64,000 nucleotides of DNA, from positions 1 through 64,000 of the forward strand of contig JAXMBM010000022.1 in the NCBI GenBank assembly GCA_046349855.1, read 5' to 3'. The stretch is from CAIXSC01 sp046349855. Its GTDB lineage: Bacteria; Planctomycetota; Planctomycetia; Pirellulales; Pirellulaceae. Of this stretch, positions 1 through 9,395 are shown piece after piece. The position numbers were made by a program, and so were the translations under genes. A model generated the notes under the pieces. It searched no databases. It saw nothing but the letters and a program-made list of their open reading frames with translations, and was not told the DNA's origin. Each line of letters starts with the position of its first letter. Position 1 is the first letter of the stretch.

Positions 1-2380
1 GATGGCTGCCGCGGAAGTGAATCCGCACGTTCTCCGGCTTCGACTCGGAGACCGCCATGGCCTCGGGCACCACCGGCACCGAACGCTCGATCGTCACCGC
101 CTCATCCCGCAGCGCCCCAAGCTGCTTGCGAATGTCCGCTGGCAGAATCTGCTCGCCGTTCTTCGGCAGCGCGAACGGACCCTGCGGATCGTATAGCAGG
201 CTGCGCAGCGACTCCAACACCGGATCGTCCAGGCGTTCGGCCTGTTTGCCGACGGGAGTCGCCTGCAGTCGCTGCCACGCCTCATCCGCCTCGACGAAGA
301 GCTGCCCATAGCGGGCCGCCAGTTCCGGCAGGGTCGTGGTGGCCGTCACTCCCAACCGTTGAGCGAGCGTCTGTACCGAGGGCTCAGCAAACGATTCACT
401 CGAGCGGCCTTGAGCGACGCAATGCCAGGGGGTCAGCGGCGAGCCGGGCAGCTCCCGCGTCTTACGCAACTGTTCCGCCCACTGGCTGAGGAACTCGGGA
501 ATCAACGACAGGTCGCCCCGCGCGACCTGCTCGGCCTGTTCGTCAGGCGTGGCCGGGGCGATCAGCAGCTTGTCGATATGGGGGAAGAACTGAGGCTGCT
601 CGAGTCGCAACGTGACGGGCCCTGCCGGCAACTGCAGCCAACCTTCGACGAACCACTTCTGCCCGTCCGGCTGCCAGCTCCCTGTGACTTTGCCGGCCAA
701 CCCTTCGAGCTGCCGGGTGCCATTCACGGCCAGACTGCAGGGGCGCGACTCCGCAGCCGCATACCGCAGTTCCAACCGATAGACACCCGCCTGGGGAATC
801 ATCACGTCGTACTCGGTGAAGTTCGGCAGTTCCCCCCGATTCACCAGCACACCGATCCCGGCGCCGTACGTCGTCGTATCCTTGAGCACGTTGCCGCGCT
901 GGTAGGCCTCGGCCTCGATCACTTGCAGCCCCTGAATCCGCGCACGTTCATCCAGCGGCAATTCCCCGTAAGGGCGAGCCTGCGACAACCGGTTCTCGCG
1001 GCGCTGCCACAGCTGAGCTGCAGCCAGATAATCTCCCGCGCGACGCCGCTGGGCAGCGAGCAGCGCTGCGGTCTCGCGTTTGACGGTCGCCGCCGCCGTA
1101 TCCCGCTTTTCCTGAGCCTGTTTGCGCAGAGCATCGCGCCGCGCCAGCGTGTCGGCGTCTGCCAATGGCCGCTCCTGCCAGACCGCCACGACGCTGTGGT
1201 TGACCATCGTCCGCGTGCTCTTGAAGATCCCAGCCAATGCATAGTAGTCGTGCATGTCGACCGGATCGTACTTGTGGTCGTGGCAACGGGCACAACCGAG
1301 CGTCAAGCCGAGAAAGCACTTGCCCAGGGTATCGATCTGCTCATCGATGATGTCCATCTGCATCTTCACGGGATCGTCCTCGGCCAGCATCTTGGCCCCT
1401 AGCGAGAGGAACCCCGTGGCCACAATCCCTTCAAATGACGACTCCTGGTCGGGATGCTGCAGCAGGTCCCCGGCGACCTGCTCCTGGACAAAACGCGCGA
1501 ATGGCTTGTCGCGATTCAACGCCGCAATGACGTAGTCGCGATAGCGAAAGGCGTTGGCGTAGGCGAGATTCTCGTCCAGCCCATTGGAGTCGGCGTACCG
1601 AGCCAGATCGAGCCAATGGCGCCCATACCTTTCCCCATGGCGAGGGGAAGCCAGCAGCCGATCGACGACCCGCGCCAGACTGTCCGGGGCATCGTCGGTC
1701 AGAAACTCCGTCACCTCCTCCGACCGTGGCGGCAGACCGTTCAGATCAAAGGTCACGCGCCGCAGCAATACGGCACGGTCCGCAGGCCGCACCGGAGTCA
1801 GTTCGGCGTGTTCCAGCCCCTGCCGGATGAAACAATCGACCGGCCCCCGCGACCACGCACGGTCCGTCACGTCGGGCGGGATGGCCCGGGACAGTGGCTG
1901 GAAGGCCCAATGCCCGCGTTGCGCCGGCGTGAACTCCAGGAGCGGCTTCGACGTCGAGGCCGTGCCAGCCTGGGGAGGCAAAGGCTGATTCGGCCAGGGC
2001 GCACCTTGACGCACCCATTCCGCCAGATCGGCAATCTGACTGGCTGGCAGTTTCCTCTTGGGTGGCATCTGCAGCGTTTCGCCGTGCCCGACCGCCACCA
2101 CCAGGAGACTGCGTTGAGGATCGCCTGGGCGAATCGCCGGCCCGCGGGAACCGCCGCGCAACAGCGCAGCCAGCGAATCAACTCGCAGCTCACCCTCTTG
2201 CGCATCTTCCGCGTGACACTCAAAGCACCGCTCGACCAGCACGGGGCGGATCTTCTTCTCGAAGAACTCCGTTTGAGCCGTGGTGGGCTCCGCCCCCCAG
2301 GCCGCGATCCTTACTCCGCTCCCGGCCAGGCAGCCGAGAGCCAGGATCGCCAGCCAACAACTCGGGAATAATCCTCGCAT
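1..2380 (-). CDS. PSCyt1/DUF1549-PSD1 family secreted protein (C-terminus beyond left edge)
   Basis: Planctomycete-specific secreted protein of the PSCyt1-DUF1549-DUF1553 (PSD1) type. The ATG at 2380 opens a frame that stays open to the left edge, giving 793 codons without the C-terminus. Residues 1-30 look like a signal peptide. A cytochrome-c-like CFECH haem motif lies at residues 52-56, and a second motif, CARCHDHKYDP, lies near residue 363, as is typical of the DUF1549 region. The residues after it (about 440-560) resemble a carbohydrate-binding insertion, seen as a beta-rich stretch containing an EAEAYQRG-type start. The DUF1553 C-terminus is expected outside the window. The family is often paired with DUF1501 or DUF1552 proteins. 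Its biochemical role is not established; redox or polysaccharide-linked functions have been suggested. Confidence 0.88.
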   Translation of the reverse strand, partial: MRGLFPSCWLAILALGCLAGSGVRIAAWGAEPTTAQTEFFEKKIRPVLVERCFECHAEDAQEGELRVDSLAALLRGGSRGPAIRPGDPQRSLLVVAVGHGETLQMPPKRKLPASQIADLAEWVRQGAPWPNQPLPPQAGTASTSKPLLEFTPAQRGHWAFQPLSRAIPPDVTDRAWSRGPVDCFIRQGLEHAELTPVRPADRAVLLRRVTFDLNGLPPRSEEVTEFLTDDAPDSLARVVDRLLASPRHGERYGRHWLDLARYADSNGLDENLAYANAFRYRDYVIAALNRDKPFARFVQEQVAGDLLQHPDQESSFEGIVATGFLSLGAKMLAEDDPVKMQMDIIDEQIDTLGKCFLGLTLGCARCHDHKYDPVDMHDYYALAGIFKSTRTMVNHSVVAVWQERPLADADTLARRDALRKQAQEKRDTAAATVKRETAALLAAQRRRAGDYLAAAQLWQRRENRLSQARPYGELPLDERARIQGLQVIEAEAYQRGNVLKDTTTYGAGIGVLVNRGELPNFTEYDVMIPQAGVYRLELRYAAAESRPCSLAVNGTRQLEGLAGKVTGSWQPDGQKWFVEGWLQLPAGPVTLRLEQPQFFPHIDKLLIAPATPDEQAEQVARGDLSLIPEFLSQWAEQLRKTRELPGSPLTPWHCVAQGRSSESFAEPSVQTLAQRLGVTATTTLPELAARYGQLFVEADEAWQRLQATPVGKQAERLDDPVLESLRSLLYDPQGPFALPKNGEQILPADIRKQLGALRDEAVTIERSVPVVPEAMAVSESKPENVRIHFRGSH

Positions 2381-2589
2381 AGCAGCTGACTCGTGAGATC
2401 CGATCAGGGTCATGGTACGGGACACCGCCCAGCTGGCACACGCCCGGGCAAGCTGGCACGCACCCGGGCGAAGGCAGCTCCGGCGGAAGCCCGAGCGGAG
2501 GTGGGAAACCGACCGTTGGTAGTCTACCCAGGCGGCAAGTCGCCATGCAACGGCGCGCCGTGGGGCGAGCCAAGGCTCCCCCCCGTCGG

Positions 2590-3936
2590 TCAGGTCAAGC
2601 CAGTCAGCGTCCCTGTGGAATCGCCGAACCGGTCCGCTTCGACCCCCACGCTGCGCAGGAGCGTCAGCAGCAGGTTCGCCAGGGGCGGCGGTGTCCCATC
2701 GGCAGGAAACGCCAGATGCTGCCCGTGCCGCAATCCCAGACGCTGCCCCCCCGCAACCAGCGTGGGGAGATTCTTGGGCGAATGCTCGCCACCTTTCCCG
2801 GAATTCATGCCGGAGCCGAAGAGCACGACCGTGTGATCGAGCATCGTTCCCTCGCCATCCTTCGTCTCGCGGAGAAACTTCAGGAAACGCCCCAGACGCT
2901 CCAGGTGGAAACGATCGATGGCGGCCAGTTTGCGGAGCATCTCCGGGTCGCCCCCATGGTGCGACAGTTCATGGTGATTCTCCCCGCCGCCCCCATACCC
3001 TCCCGCCTCCCGCGACCACTCAAACGCAATCACGCGTGTCGTATCGGTCACGAATGCCAGGTAGGACAGTTCGAGCATCACGTCCAACCACATGGGACGA
3101 TCATGAGCGTTCCCCGGCTGGCTGGCCAATTGCAGCCGGCGACTATCTACTTCGGGCTTGGGAACGTCCACCCAGTTGACCAGCCTCTCGACCCGCTGTT
3201 CGGTTTCGCGGACCGAACCCAGGTACTCCTGGAGCTTCCCCTGGTCGGCCTTTCCCAGCCTGCGCCCCAAGGCGCGGGCCTCTCCCAGGACATCGTCCAG
3301 GATCGAGCGACGCTCGGCGTAGCGCCGCAATGTCGCCGCCCGATCGGCCGCCGTATCAGGTACAAACAACCGCTCGAACAGACGACGGGGCGAGTTCTCC
3401 GCAGGCAATGGCGTGCCGGCTCGATCAAACGACAGCGTATGGCTGTGCCCGGCACTCCCCGTGCCCGAGTTATCCGACAGCTGTAGTGACGGGAACCGCG
3501 TCTGCTTGCCCTGCTTCTCGGCCACGACCTGATCGGCCGAGACCGAATTGGTGTAGTCACTTCCGGGTGTCGATTTCAGATCGGCCCCGGTGAGCCACGT
3601 ATCGGCACCGCTGTGGCCCCCCGGCGAGGCCGGATGGCCCAAACCACTGACGACCGTAAAGTCGGCTCGGCAGTCGGCGAGCGTCTTCAATGTGGGGGAA
3701 AGCTCGTAGCCGGCCCCTGCCGTCGTCGGCACCCATTCGAGAATGTTCACGCCATTGGGAATATAGCAGCAGATCAGTCGAGGCTGTCGCCCCAGCGACT
3801 GCGGGACCGGTTCGAATTGAGACGGCGCCGCCTCCACGCGCGGCAGCATGGCGTCGAGCAGGGGCAACGTGAGACTGACCCCGAGACCTCGTAACGCCTG
3901 GCGTCGCGACAACGGCCGGGAAAACAGAGGGGACAT
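2590..3936 (-). CDS. DUF1552 domain protein, Tat-type signal
   Basis: The 448-residue product matches the DUF1552 family of planctomycete secreted proteins. The N-terminus has a twin-arginine-like region (LSRRQALRGLGVSLTLPLL), which suggests Tat export. A histidine-rich NHHELSHHGG motif in the second half is the conserved HxxSHH signature of this family, and GSGMNSGKGGEHS near the C-terminus is another family-like block. It lies 39 bp downstream of the DUF1592 gene on the same strand, the usual arrangement for this pair, so co-transcription is likely. Family function is unknown; the histidine motif suggests metal binding, which is inference. Confidence 0.9.
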   Translation of the reverse strand: MSPLFSRPLSRRQALRGLGVSLTLPLLDAMLPRVEAAPSQFEPVPQSLGRQPRLICCYIPNGVNILEWVPTTAGAGYELSPTLKTLADCRADFTVVSGLGHPASPGGHSGADTWLTGADLKSTPGSDYTNSVSADQVVAEKQGKQTRFPSLQLSDNSGTGSAGHSHTLSFDRAGTPLPAENSPRRLFERLFVPDTAADRAATLRRYAERRSILDDVLGEARALGRRLGKADQGKLQEYLGSVRETEQRVERLVNWVDVPKPEVDSRRLQLASQPGNAHDRPMWLDVMLELSYLAFVTDTTRVIAFEWSREAGGYGGGGENHHELSHHGGDPEMLRKLAAIDRFHLERLGRFLKFLRETKDGEGTMLDHTVVLFGSGMNSGKGGEHSPKNLPTLVAGGQRLGLRHGQHLAFPADGTPPPLANLLLTLLRSVGVEADRFGDSTGTLTGLT

Positions 3937-3975
3937 CGTGCTGCTCCTCGCCAGCCTGACAGCCGGCCGGTCGGA

Positions 3976-6636
3976 CTACTTGGTACGAAACGCCTCGGAC
4001 GCCACGATAAACTGAATCAGCGACCGCATCGTGTACTGCTCATGGCGGCACTGGGCCGCGGCCGCCTTGACGAGCGGCTGGTCCGCCAGCCCCAACTCAC
4101 GCCCCAGGGCGTAGGTAAGCAGTTTGGCCGCCAGATTCTCCAGGAACAACTGTTCGCGCTCGCGGAGCGCCCGCCGCAGGCTGTCGACGCCATCGATCTC
4201 CGTTCCATCCGGCAGGCGCGAACGAGCATCGATCGGCGGATCATTCCGCTCGATCCGCCCCTTGTAGCCAAATCCCTCCTGGTCGCGCCACTGTCCGGCA
4301 GCATTGTAGTTCTCCAGGGCAAAGCCCAGCGGATCGATCTTGCTGTGGCAGCGGGCACATTGCGGAAGTTCGCGATGAATCTCCAGTCGCCGGCGCACGG
4401 TGGCTTTGTCGATTCCGGGAACCTTCGGCGCAATGTCGCCCGCATTGGCCACCGGCAACCCGGGGTCGATCCCCAGCAGATTGCGCAACACCCAGACACC
4501 TCGTTTGACGGGCGAGGTACGCGTGCCGTTCGAAGTGATCGTCAGGATCGAGGCCTGAGTGACCAGCCCGCCACGATGTACCCCGGGCGGCACCGGGACG
4601 CGGCGAAACGCATCTCCCCGCACCCCGTCGATGCCGTAATGCCGCGCCAATCGTTCGTTGATCACCACAAAGTCTGCTTCGACAAAGTTCAGCACGTTGA
4701 GATCTTGCTGCAGGATCTCGCGAAAGAACGCCAGAGACTCTCCTACCAGCGAGACCTCCAGATGGCGGTCGTACTCGGGATACAGGTCGGCCGCCGGTGG
4801 ATTGGCTCCCACCTCGCGCAACCCCAGCCACTGACCGGCAAAATTCCGCGTCAGCGCCTCGCTGCGCGGATCACTCAACAGACGAGTGGTCTGAGCAGCC
4901 AGGGTCGCCGGCTCCTGCAACTGGCCTGCGTCTGCCAGCCGAGCAAGGTCGTCGTCGGGCATCGACGACCAGAGGAAATAGGAGAGTCGCGCCGCCAGTT
5001 CATGGTCGGTCAGCTGCCGGGCCGGAGGCACCGGGCTGTTCGCCAAGGTGCTTTCCGACGCACCGCTTGCCGCCTGCGCCGGTTCACCGGCGGGTGCCGC
5101 GCCAGGTTCCGCCAGGTAGAGAAAATGAGGCGACACGAGGACCGCACTCAACGGCGTCTTCACTGCCTGAATGAACGACGGCTCCTCTCCGCGTACGCGG
5201 TCGAACAGCCCCAGTTTATCGTCGACTTCCGCATCACTTACCGGCCGGCGATAGGCGCGCCGCATGAACCGCCGGAGCACCTCGCGCACATACGCCCGTT
5301 CATCGGACTCGCGCAGCGGCGACGGGAAAAGAACCAGCTGGTGACTCGGCGGTGGCCACGCGGCGAACAAGGGACCTTCGATTTCAAACCAGTCGACGAA
5401 TAGTTCGGGCCGCGCAAAGTTGTCGTGGTTCTGGAACCAGAAGTTCTCCAGCACCCGCGGAATGCTGTAGGCATATTCGAGCGTCAGTCCCGCCGATTCC
5501 GTGGTGAAGCGCGTCCGCACCTCGTAGACGCCAGGCTCCTCCAGCGTCGCCGGCACGTCAAACTCGCCAATCGTCCTGGGCTGCCCGCCCAGGGTCTGGA
5601 TCAGTTTGAGCCGCGGGGGACCATAGTCGTACATGCGGTCGCGGGCAAAATGCTGCAGATCGCGTTCGAACTGCTCGTCGTGCCATTTCTTTCCCGCCGG
5701 ATTCTTGGCGATCTGTTCGTCCCGTCGATGAGCCAGTGCCCGGCGCGCGGACTCCACGACCTCGTCGCGTGACGGAATCCTCCCGGCAGCACGGATCCGG
5801 ACGATGTATTCCCCCGGATGCTCCACGCGGAAGTCGCGGGCATTCAGGTGCTTGTCCCACGATTCGTGATGCAGCACCTTGAAGCCATCGCGCACCGGGT
5901 TACGGCCGCCATTGACGATGGCGTTGTTGCGACCATAGCGTACCCGATTGGAGTCCGAATCCCCTGACTCCGGCTCAAAACGCCAGCGCAGCGAGGGAGG
6001 CTGCTCTCCTTCCACCAGGGCTCGATCCAGGATCCGCCGCGCAGCTTCCAGGTACAACTCGGTGTGCAGCGGCGAAACGGTCAGCGCTCGACCATTGTTG
6101 TCGAAACCGCCCGCCGGAGGATCCTGCGGGAAACCGCTCACATCCACGTCGACACCCAGCAGATCGCGAATGGTACTGCGGTACTCGTCGCGGTTCAGCC
6201 TTCGCAGCACCACCACGCGGTCGCGCCGCACCCGCTCCGCCAACGTCATCTGCTGCGTCACCCAATCCACCACCTCGGCCACTTCGGCGGCCGCGGGCTG
6301 AGGCTCTTTCTCCGGTGGCATCTCATGGCTGTTCAGCACATTGACGACCTCACGCCACTTCTCTTGCTGAAGCGGATCGAGGAAGTCGGTCTTGAGTTGC
6401 CGATCGACACGAAACTCCCCCTCCTGCTTCTCCTTGCCGTGACAGCGCAGACAGTGCGTCTTGAGGAATGGCACGACGCGCTGACGGAACCCGGCGTCGT
6501 CCGGCACAAATCCGACCTGCTCCTGCGACAGCGCCGGCCCCGCAGCCGCCCACATCAGCCAACCCAGCCAGGTACCGGCGACTGCGCGGCACCATCCGCC
6601 AGCAGCTCCCATCGGCATTCGTCTCACGTCGCTCAT
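3976..6636 (-). CDS. DUF1592/DUF1588/DUF1585 planctomycete cytochrome-like protein
   Basis: The 886-residue protein has the domain order seen in planctomycete DUF1592 proteins. A signal-like hydrophobic stretch (residues 18-36) comes first, then a cytochrome-c-like segment with a CLRCH motif at 62-66. DUF1587 follows (RLNRDEYRSTIRDLLGVD region), then a variable middle part, DUF1595/DUF1592 (LAARLSYFLWSSMPDDDLA), DUF1588 (RGGLVTQASILTITSNGTRT) and a DUF1585 C-terminus with a second CARCHSKIDPLGFALENY block. It is followed by the DUF1552 gene on the same strand. Methionine 7 is an alternative start. The single CxxCH motifs suggest haem attachment after export; the substrate is unknown. Confidence 0.92.
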   Translation of the reverse strand: MSDVRRMPMGAAGGWCRAVAGTWLGWLMWAAAGPALSQEQVGFVPDDAGFRQRVVPFLKTHCLRCHGKEKQEGEFRVDRQLKTDFLDPLQQEKWREVVNVLNSHEMPPEKEPQPAAAEVAEVVDWVTQQMTLAERVRRDRVVVLRRLNRDEYRSTIRDLLGVDVDVSGFPQDPPAGGFDNNGRALTVSPLHTELYLEAARRILDRALVEGEQPPSLRWRFEPESGDSDSNRVRYGRNNAIVNGGRNPVRDGFKVLHHESWDKHLNARDFRVEHPGEYIVRIRAAGRIPSRDEVVESARRALAHRRDEQIAKNPAGKKWHDEQFERDLQHFARDRMYDYGPPRLKLIQTLGGQPRTIGEFDVPATLEEPGVYEVRTRFTTESAGLTLEYAYSIPRVLENFWFQNHDNFARPELFVDWFEIEGPLFAAWPPPSHQLVLFPSPLRESDERAYVREVLRRFMRRAYRRPVSDAEVDDKLGLFDRVRGEEPSFIQAVKTPLSAVLVSPHFLYLAEPGAAPAGEPAQAASGASESTLANSPVPPARQLTDHELAARLSYFLWSSMPDDDLARLADAGQLQEPATLAAQTTRLLSDPRSEALTRNFAGQWLGLREVGANPPAADLYPEYDRHLEVSLVGESLAFFREILQQDLNVLNFVEADFVVINERLARHYGIDGVRGDAFRRVPVPPGVHRGGLVTQASILTITSNGTRTSPVKRGVWVLRNLLGIDPGLPVANAGDIAPKVPGIDKATVRRRLEIHRELPQCARCHSKIDPLGFALENYNAAGQWRDQEGFGYKGRIERNDPPIDARSRLPDGTEIDGVDSLRRALREREQLFLENLAAKLLTYALGRELGLADQPLVKAAAAQCRHEQYTMRSLIQFIVASEAFRTK

Positions 6637-6915
6637 CTCCTGCCCTTACCCCCTGCCGTAACCCACTCCCGGCAACCCACGGCCCTCTTCCCCCGTGTCC
6701 GGCGCCCTCATGCCCACGGCCCGTCAGGCGGTGGTACTCTCCATGGATCCTCGGGGGACTCCGCCGATTATGACATACGGGTCTCCCGGTCGTCACACTC
6801 CCCCCATTCGCGCTCTGGGATTTCCCCCGTCGGGCGCGGCAAGATACGCTAGGGGCTGGCGAATAAGGGTCCAAAATGGGTTTCGCGAGCATTCGACTCG
6901 CAGGGAGTTCATCCA

Positions 6916-7542
6916 ATGTGGACAGTGTTCATGATCTGTGCGGTGGTAGGTGGAGCCGTGCTGATCTGCCAGTCGGTCCTGACGATTCTGGGGTTAGGTG
7001 GTCACGACGTCGATATCGGACACGTCGATGTGCACTTCGATGGCCCCGCGGGGGGGGATGTTCACCTCGACACGCACGGTGGTACGGGACTGGAAGAGGG
7101 GCACGATGCGGGCGGCCATCATGGTTCGACCTGGCTGTTCGGCGTCATCTCTTTCCGCACCGTAATCGCCGCGCTGACCTTCTTCGGGCTGACCGGACTG
7201 ACCGGGATGGCTTCTGACTGGAACATGAGCACCACCGTCACGGCGGCGCTCGGGGCCGGCATAAGCGCCATGTTCATTGTCCATGGCATCATGCGCATGT
7301 TCTTCAAACTCGCCGAAGACGGCACCATCCGCGTCCAGCGCGCAGTCGGACGCGAGGCCAAGGTCTACATCCCGATTCCCGCGGCCAATGCGGGGCGCGG
7401 CAAAGTCCAGCTGAGTCTGCAGAATCGGCTGGTCGAATACGCTGCGGTCACTTTAGCGGATGTACCGCTGGAAACCGGTGCTAGAGTTCTCGTGGTAGCG
7501 GTGCGCGGCGGCGACACGCTGGAAGTGCGTCCCGTCGCCTGA
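6916..7542 (+). CDS. NfeD/YuaF-like membrane protein partnered with flotillin
   Basis: The 208-residue protein has a transmembrane helix at about 5-27, two more at about 72-95 and 103-127, and a C-terminal OB-fold-like domain (about 140-208, beginning at the GREAKVYIPIP region). This is the layout of NfeD1b/YuaF/YqiJ proteins, which are regularly encoded beside flotillins and act in membrane microdomain organisation. The flotillin gene starts 104 bp downstream on the same strand. The first loop (about 28-71) is very rich in His, Asp and Gly, an odd composition that could bind metal. An AGGGAG-like ribosome site precedes the ATG. Confidence 0.82.
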   Translation: MWTVFMICAVVGGAVLICQSVLTILGLGGHDVDIGHVDVHFDGPAGGDVHLDTHGGTGLEEGHDAGGHHGSTWLFGVISFRTVIAALTFFGLTGLTGMASDWNMSTTVTAALGAGISAMFIVHGIMRMFFKLAEDGTIRVQRAVGREAKVYIPIPAANAGRGKVQLSLQNRLVEYAAVTLADVPLETGARVLVVAVRGGDTLEVRPVA

Positions 7543-7646
7543 TCGATCCTCAGCGGATCACCGTGATGTGCCTGTTCCGTCGGCGACGTCCCATGAATCG
7601 GGCGAGCGCCGGTCGTGTTCCCCGTGTTTCTTGAGGAATCTGATCC

Positions 7647-9203
7647 ATGTTGCAGCCACTCCTGTTTGCGGACCTCGCGAGCGTCATGTGGGGCCTGCTC
7701 GGCCTGGCCGTGGTGCTGTGCGCCTTCATGTTCATTGTGCTGTTCATCAAGCAGTTCAAACGCTGCCCGAGCAATCGCGTGCTCGTGATCTACGGCAAAA
7801 CCGGTAACCCGGGCAGTGCCGCCAAGACCATGAACGGCGGAGCGGCCTTCGTAATTCCGTTGGTCCAGGACTACGCCTACCTGAGCCTGGAACCGATCCA
7901 GATCGAAGTTCCTCTGCGCGGAGCGCTGTCGGCCGAGAACATCCGGGTGAGCGTGCCCAGCGTCTTCACCGTCGCCATCGACACCACGCCCGCGGTCATG
8001 CAGAACGCCGCCATCCGCCTCCTCGGACTGTCCGTCGGCGAGATTCGCAAGCAGGCCGAGGAAATCATCTTCGGCCAGCTCCGCCAGGTCATTGCCTCGA
8101 TGCACATCGAGGAAATCAACCGCGACCGCGACAAGTTCCTCGCGCACATTCAAACTTCGCTGGAACCCGAACTGAACAAGATCGGTCTGCAGCTGATCAA
8201 CGTGAATATCACCGACATCACCGACGAGTCGGGGTATATCGACGCCATCGGCCAGAAGGCGGCGTCGGAAGCCATTCAGAAAGCCCGCGGCGATGTGGCC
8301 GACAACGTGCGGATGGGTGAAATCCGCGTCGCCGCCGCCGACCGCGACAAGTCGATTCAGGTGGCGGAGGCTCGCAAGGAACAAGCCATCGGTACCCGTG
8401 CCGCCGAACGCGAACAGGCGGTCCGGATCGCGGCCCTCGAAAAGGAACAGGTCGTCGGCGAAAAGCAGTCCGCCTTCGAACGCGAATCGCAAGTCAAGCA
8501 GGCGGAACAGGACATGCGTATTCGCGTGGCCGACGCCGACGCCGTGGCCATCGCCGGCGAAAACCATGCTCAAGCCAAGATCGCCGCTTCGCAGGCCGAA
8601 CTGGCGGTGAAGCGGGCCGAGGCCTACCAGATCGGTGAAAGCCGCAAGAAGGAAGCTGAAGCCGCCGTGCTCGAAGCCCAGAACCGCGCCATGGCCCGAG
8701 CCGCCCAGGCCCAGGCCGAACGCGTCGAACAGGAACAGCGGGCCGCCCTCGAAGCCCCCGCCAAAGCCCAGAAAGCCAAACAGATCGTCGATGCCGAAGC
8801 GGCCGCCGAAAAACGCCGCCTCGAAGCTCAGGCCGAAGCCGATGCCATCTTCCTCCGGCTCGATGCCGAGGCCCGCGGTAATTACGAGATCCTCGCCAAA
8901 AAGGGTGATGGTCTCAAACAAATTGTCGCCGCGTGCGGTGGCTCCAAGGAAGCCTTCCAGCTCTTGATGCTCGAACACCTCGACAACCTGGCGGAAGCCT
9001 CCAGCCGCGCCATCGCCAACATCAAGTTCGACAAGATCGTGGTGTGGGACGGTGGTGGTCAGGCCGGTGGACGAGGCGCTGTCGGCGAATTCCTCAACGG
9101 CATGTCCAAGACCTTGCCTCCCATGATGCAGGTCATGAAGGACATCGGCGGTGTGGAACTCCCCGAGTCCCTGGTGAAGTTCGCCGAGAACGAATCCAAG
9201 TAA
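7647..9203 (+). CDS. Flotillin family protein (FloT/YqiK-like)
   Basis: The 518-residue protein has an N-terminal membrane segment (about 12-35), an SPFH/Band 7 domain (about 40-215, with the conserved TDESGYIDAIGQKAASEAI region) and a long Ala/Glu-rich coiled coil (about 225-400) of the flotillin type. The C-terminal part (about 400-518) carries a glycine-rich stretch. Flotillins oligomerise on the inner face of the membrane and scaffold microdomains. The upstream NfeD-like gene supports the assignment. The start at 7647 places the hydrophobic anchor at the N-terminus as expected. Confidence 0.93.
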   Translation: MLQPLLFADLASVMWGLLGLAVVLCAFMFIVLFIKQFKRCPSNRVLVIYGKTGNPGSAAKTMNGGAAFVIPLVQDYAYLSLEPIQIEVPLRGALSAENIRVSVPSVFTVAIDTTPAVMQNAAIRLLGLSVGEIRKQAEEIIFGQLRQVIASMHIEEINRDRDKFLAHIQTSLEPELNKIGLQLINVNITDITDESGYIDAIGQKAASEAIQKARGDVADNVRMGEIRVAAADRDKSIQVAEARKEQAIGTRAAEREQAVRIAALEKEQVVGEKQSAFERESQVKQAEQDMRIRVADADAVAIAGENHAQAKIAASQAELAVKRAEAYQIGESRKKEAEAAVLEAQNRAMARAAQAQAERVEQEQRAALEAPAKAQKAKQIVDAEAAAEKRRLEAQAEADAIFLRLDAEARGNYEILAKKGDGLKQIVAACGGSKEAFQLLMLEHLDNLAEASSRAIANIKFDKIVVWDGGGQAGGRGAVGEFLNGMSKTLPPMMQVMKDIGGVELPESLVKFAENESK

Positions 9204-9232
9204 CCCACCATCCTTGACCTGACCGACAACCT

Positions 9233-9253
9233 GTCGACCGACTCACGGTCGAC
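9233..9253 (+). terminator. Perfect hairpin after flotillin gene
   Basis: GTCGACCG, a 5-nt loop, then CGGTCGAC form an 8-bp perfect inverted repeat 30 bp after the flotillin stop. No T-run follows, so a classical intrinsic terminator is not certain; it may be an RNA-end stabiliser. Confidence 0.4.
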
Positions 9254-9362
9254 GGGAACCGAGGACAACGGAAGCCGTGAACCGGTTCGTTGCGAGCCGC
9301 CTGCCTTGGAAGACAGCGGGCGGCGACAAGCGAACCCCGCGCAACACGTCCAGCAGTGCCAA

Positions 9363-9391
9363 CGCTGGCAGAATAGCCAACACTGCCAGCG
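9363..9391 (-). terminator. Hairpin just after lpdA
   Basis: CGCTGGCAG and CTGCCAGCG form a perfect 9-bp inverted repeat with an 11-nt loop, 4 bp past the lpdA stop. The position suits the end of the rpsD-lpdA transcript, but there is no clear T-run. Confidence 0.4.
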
Positions 9392-9395
9392 GCGC

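Noticed and set aside
7365..8978. 537-residue minus-strand ORF
   Set aside because: Antisense shadow of the flotillin repeats; its Leu/Phe/Gly-rich composition follows from the reverse of Glu/Ala/Arg codons.
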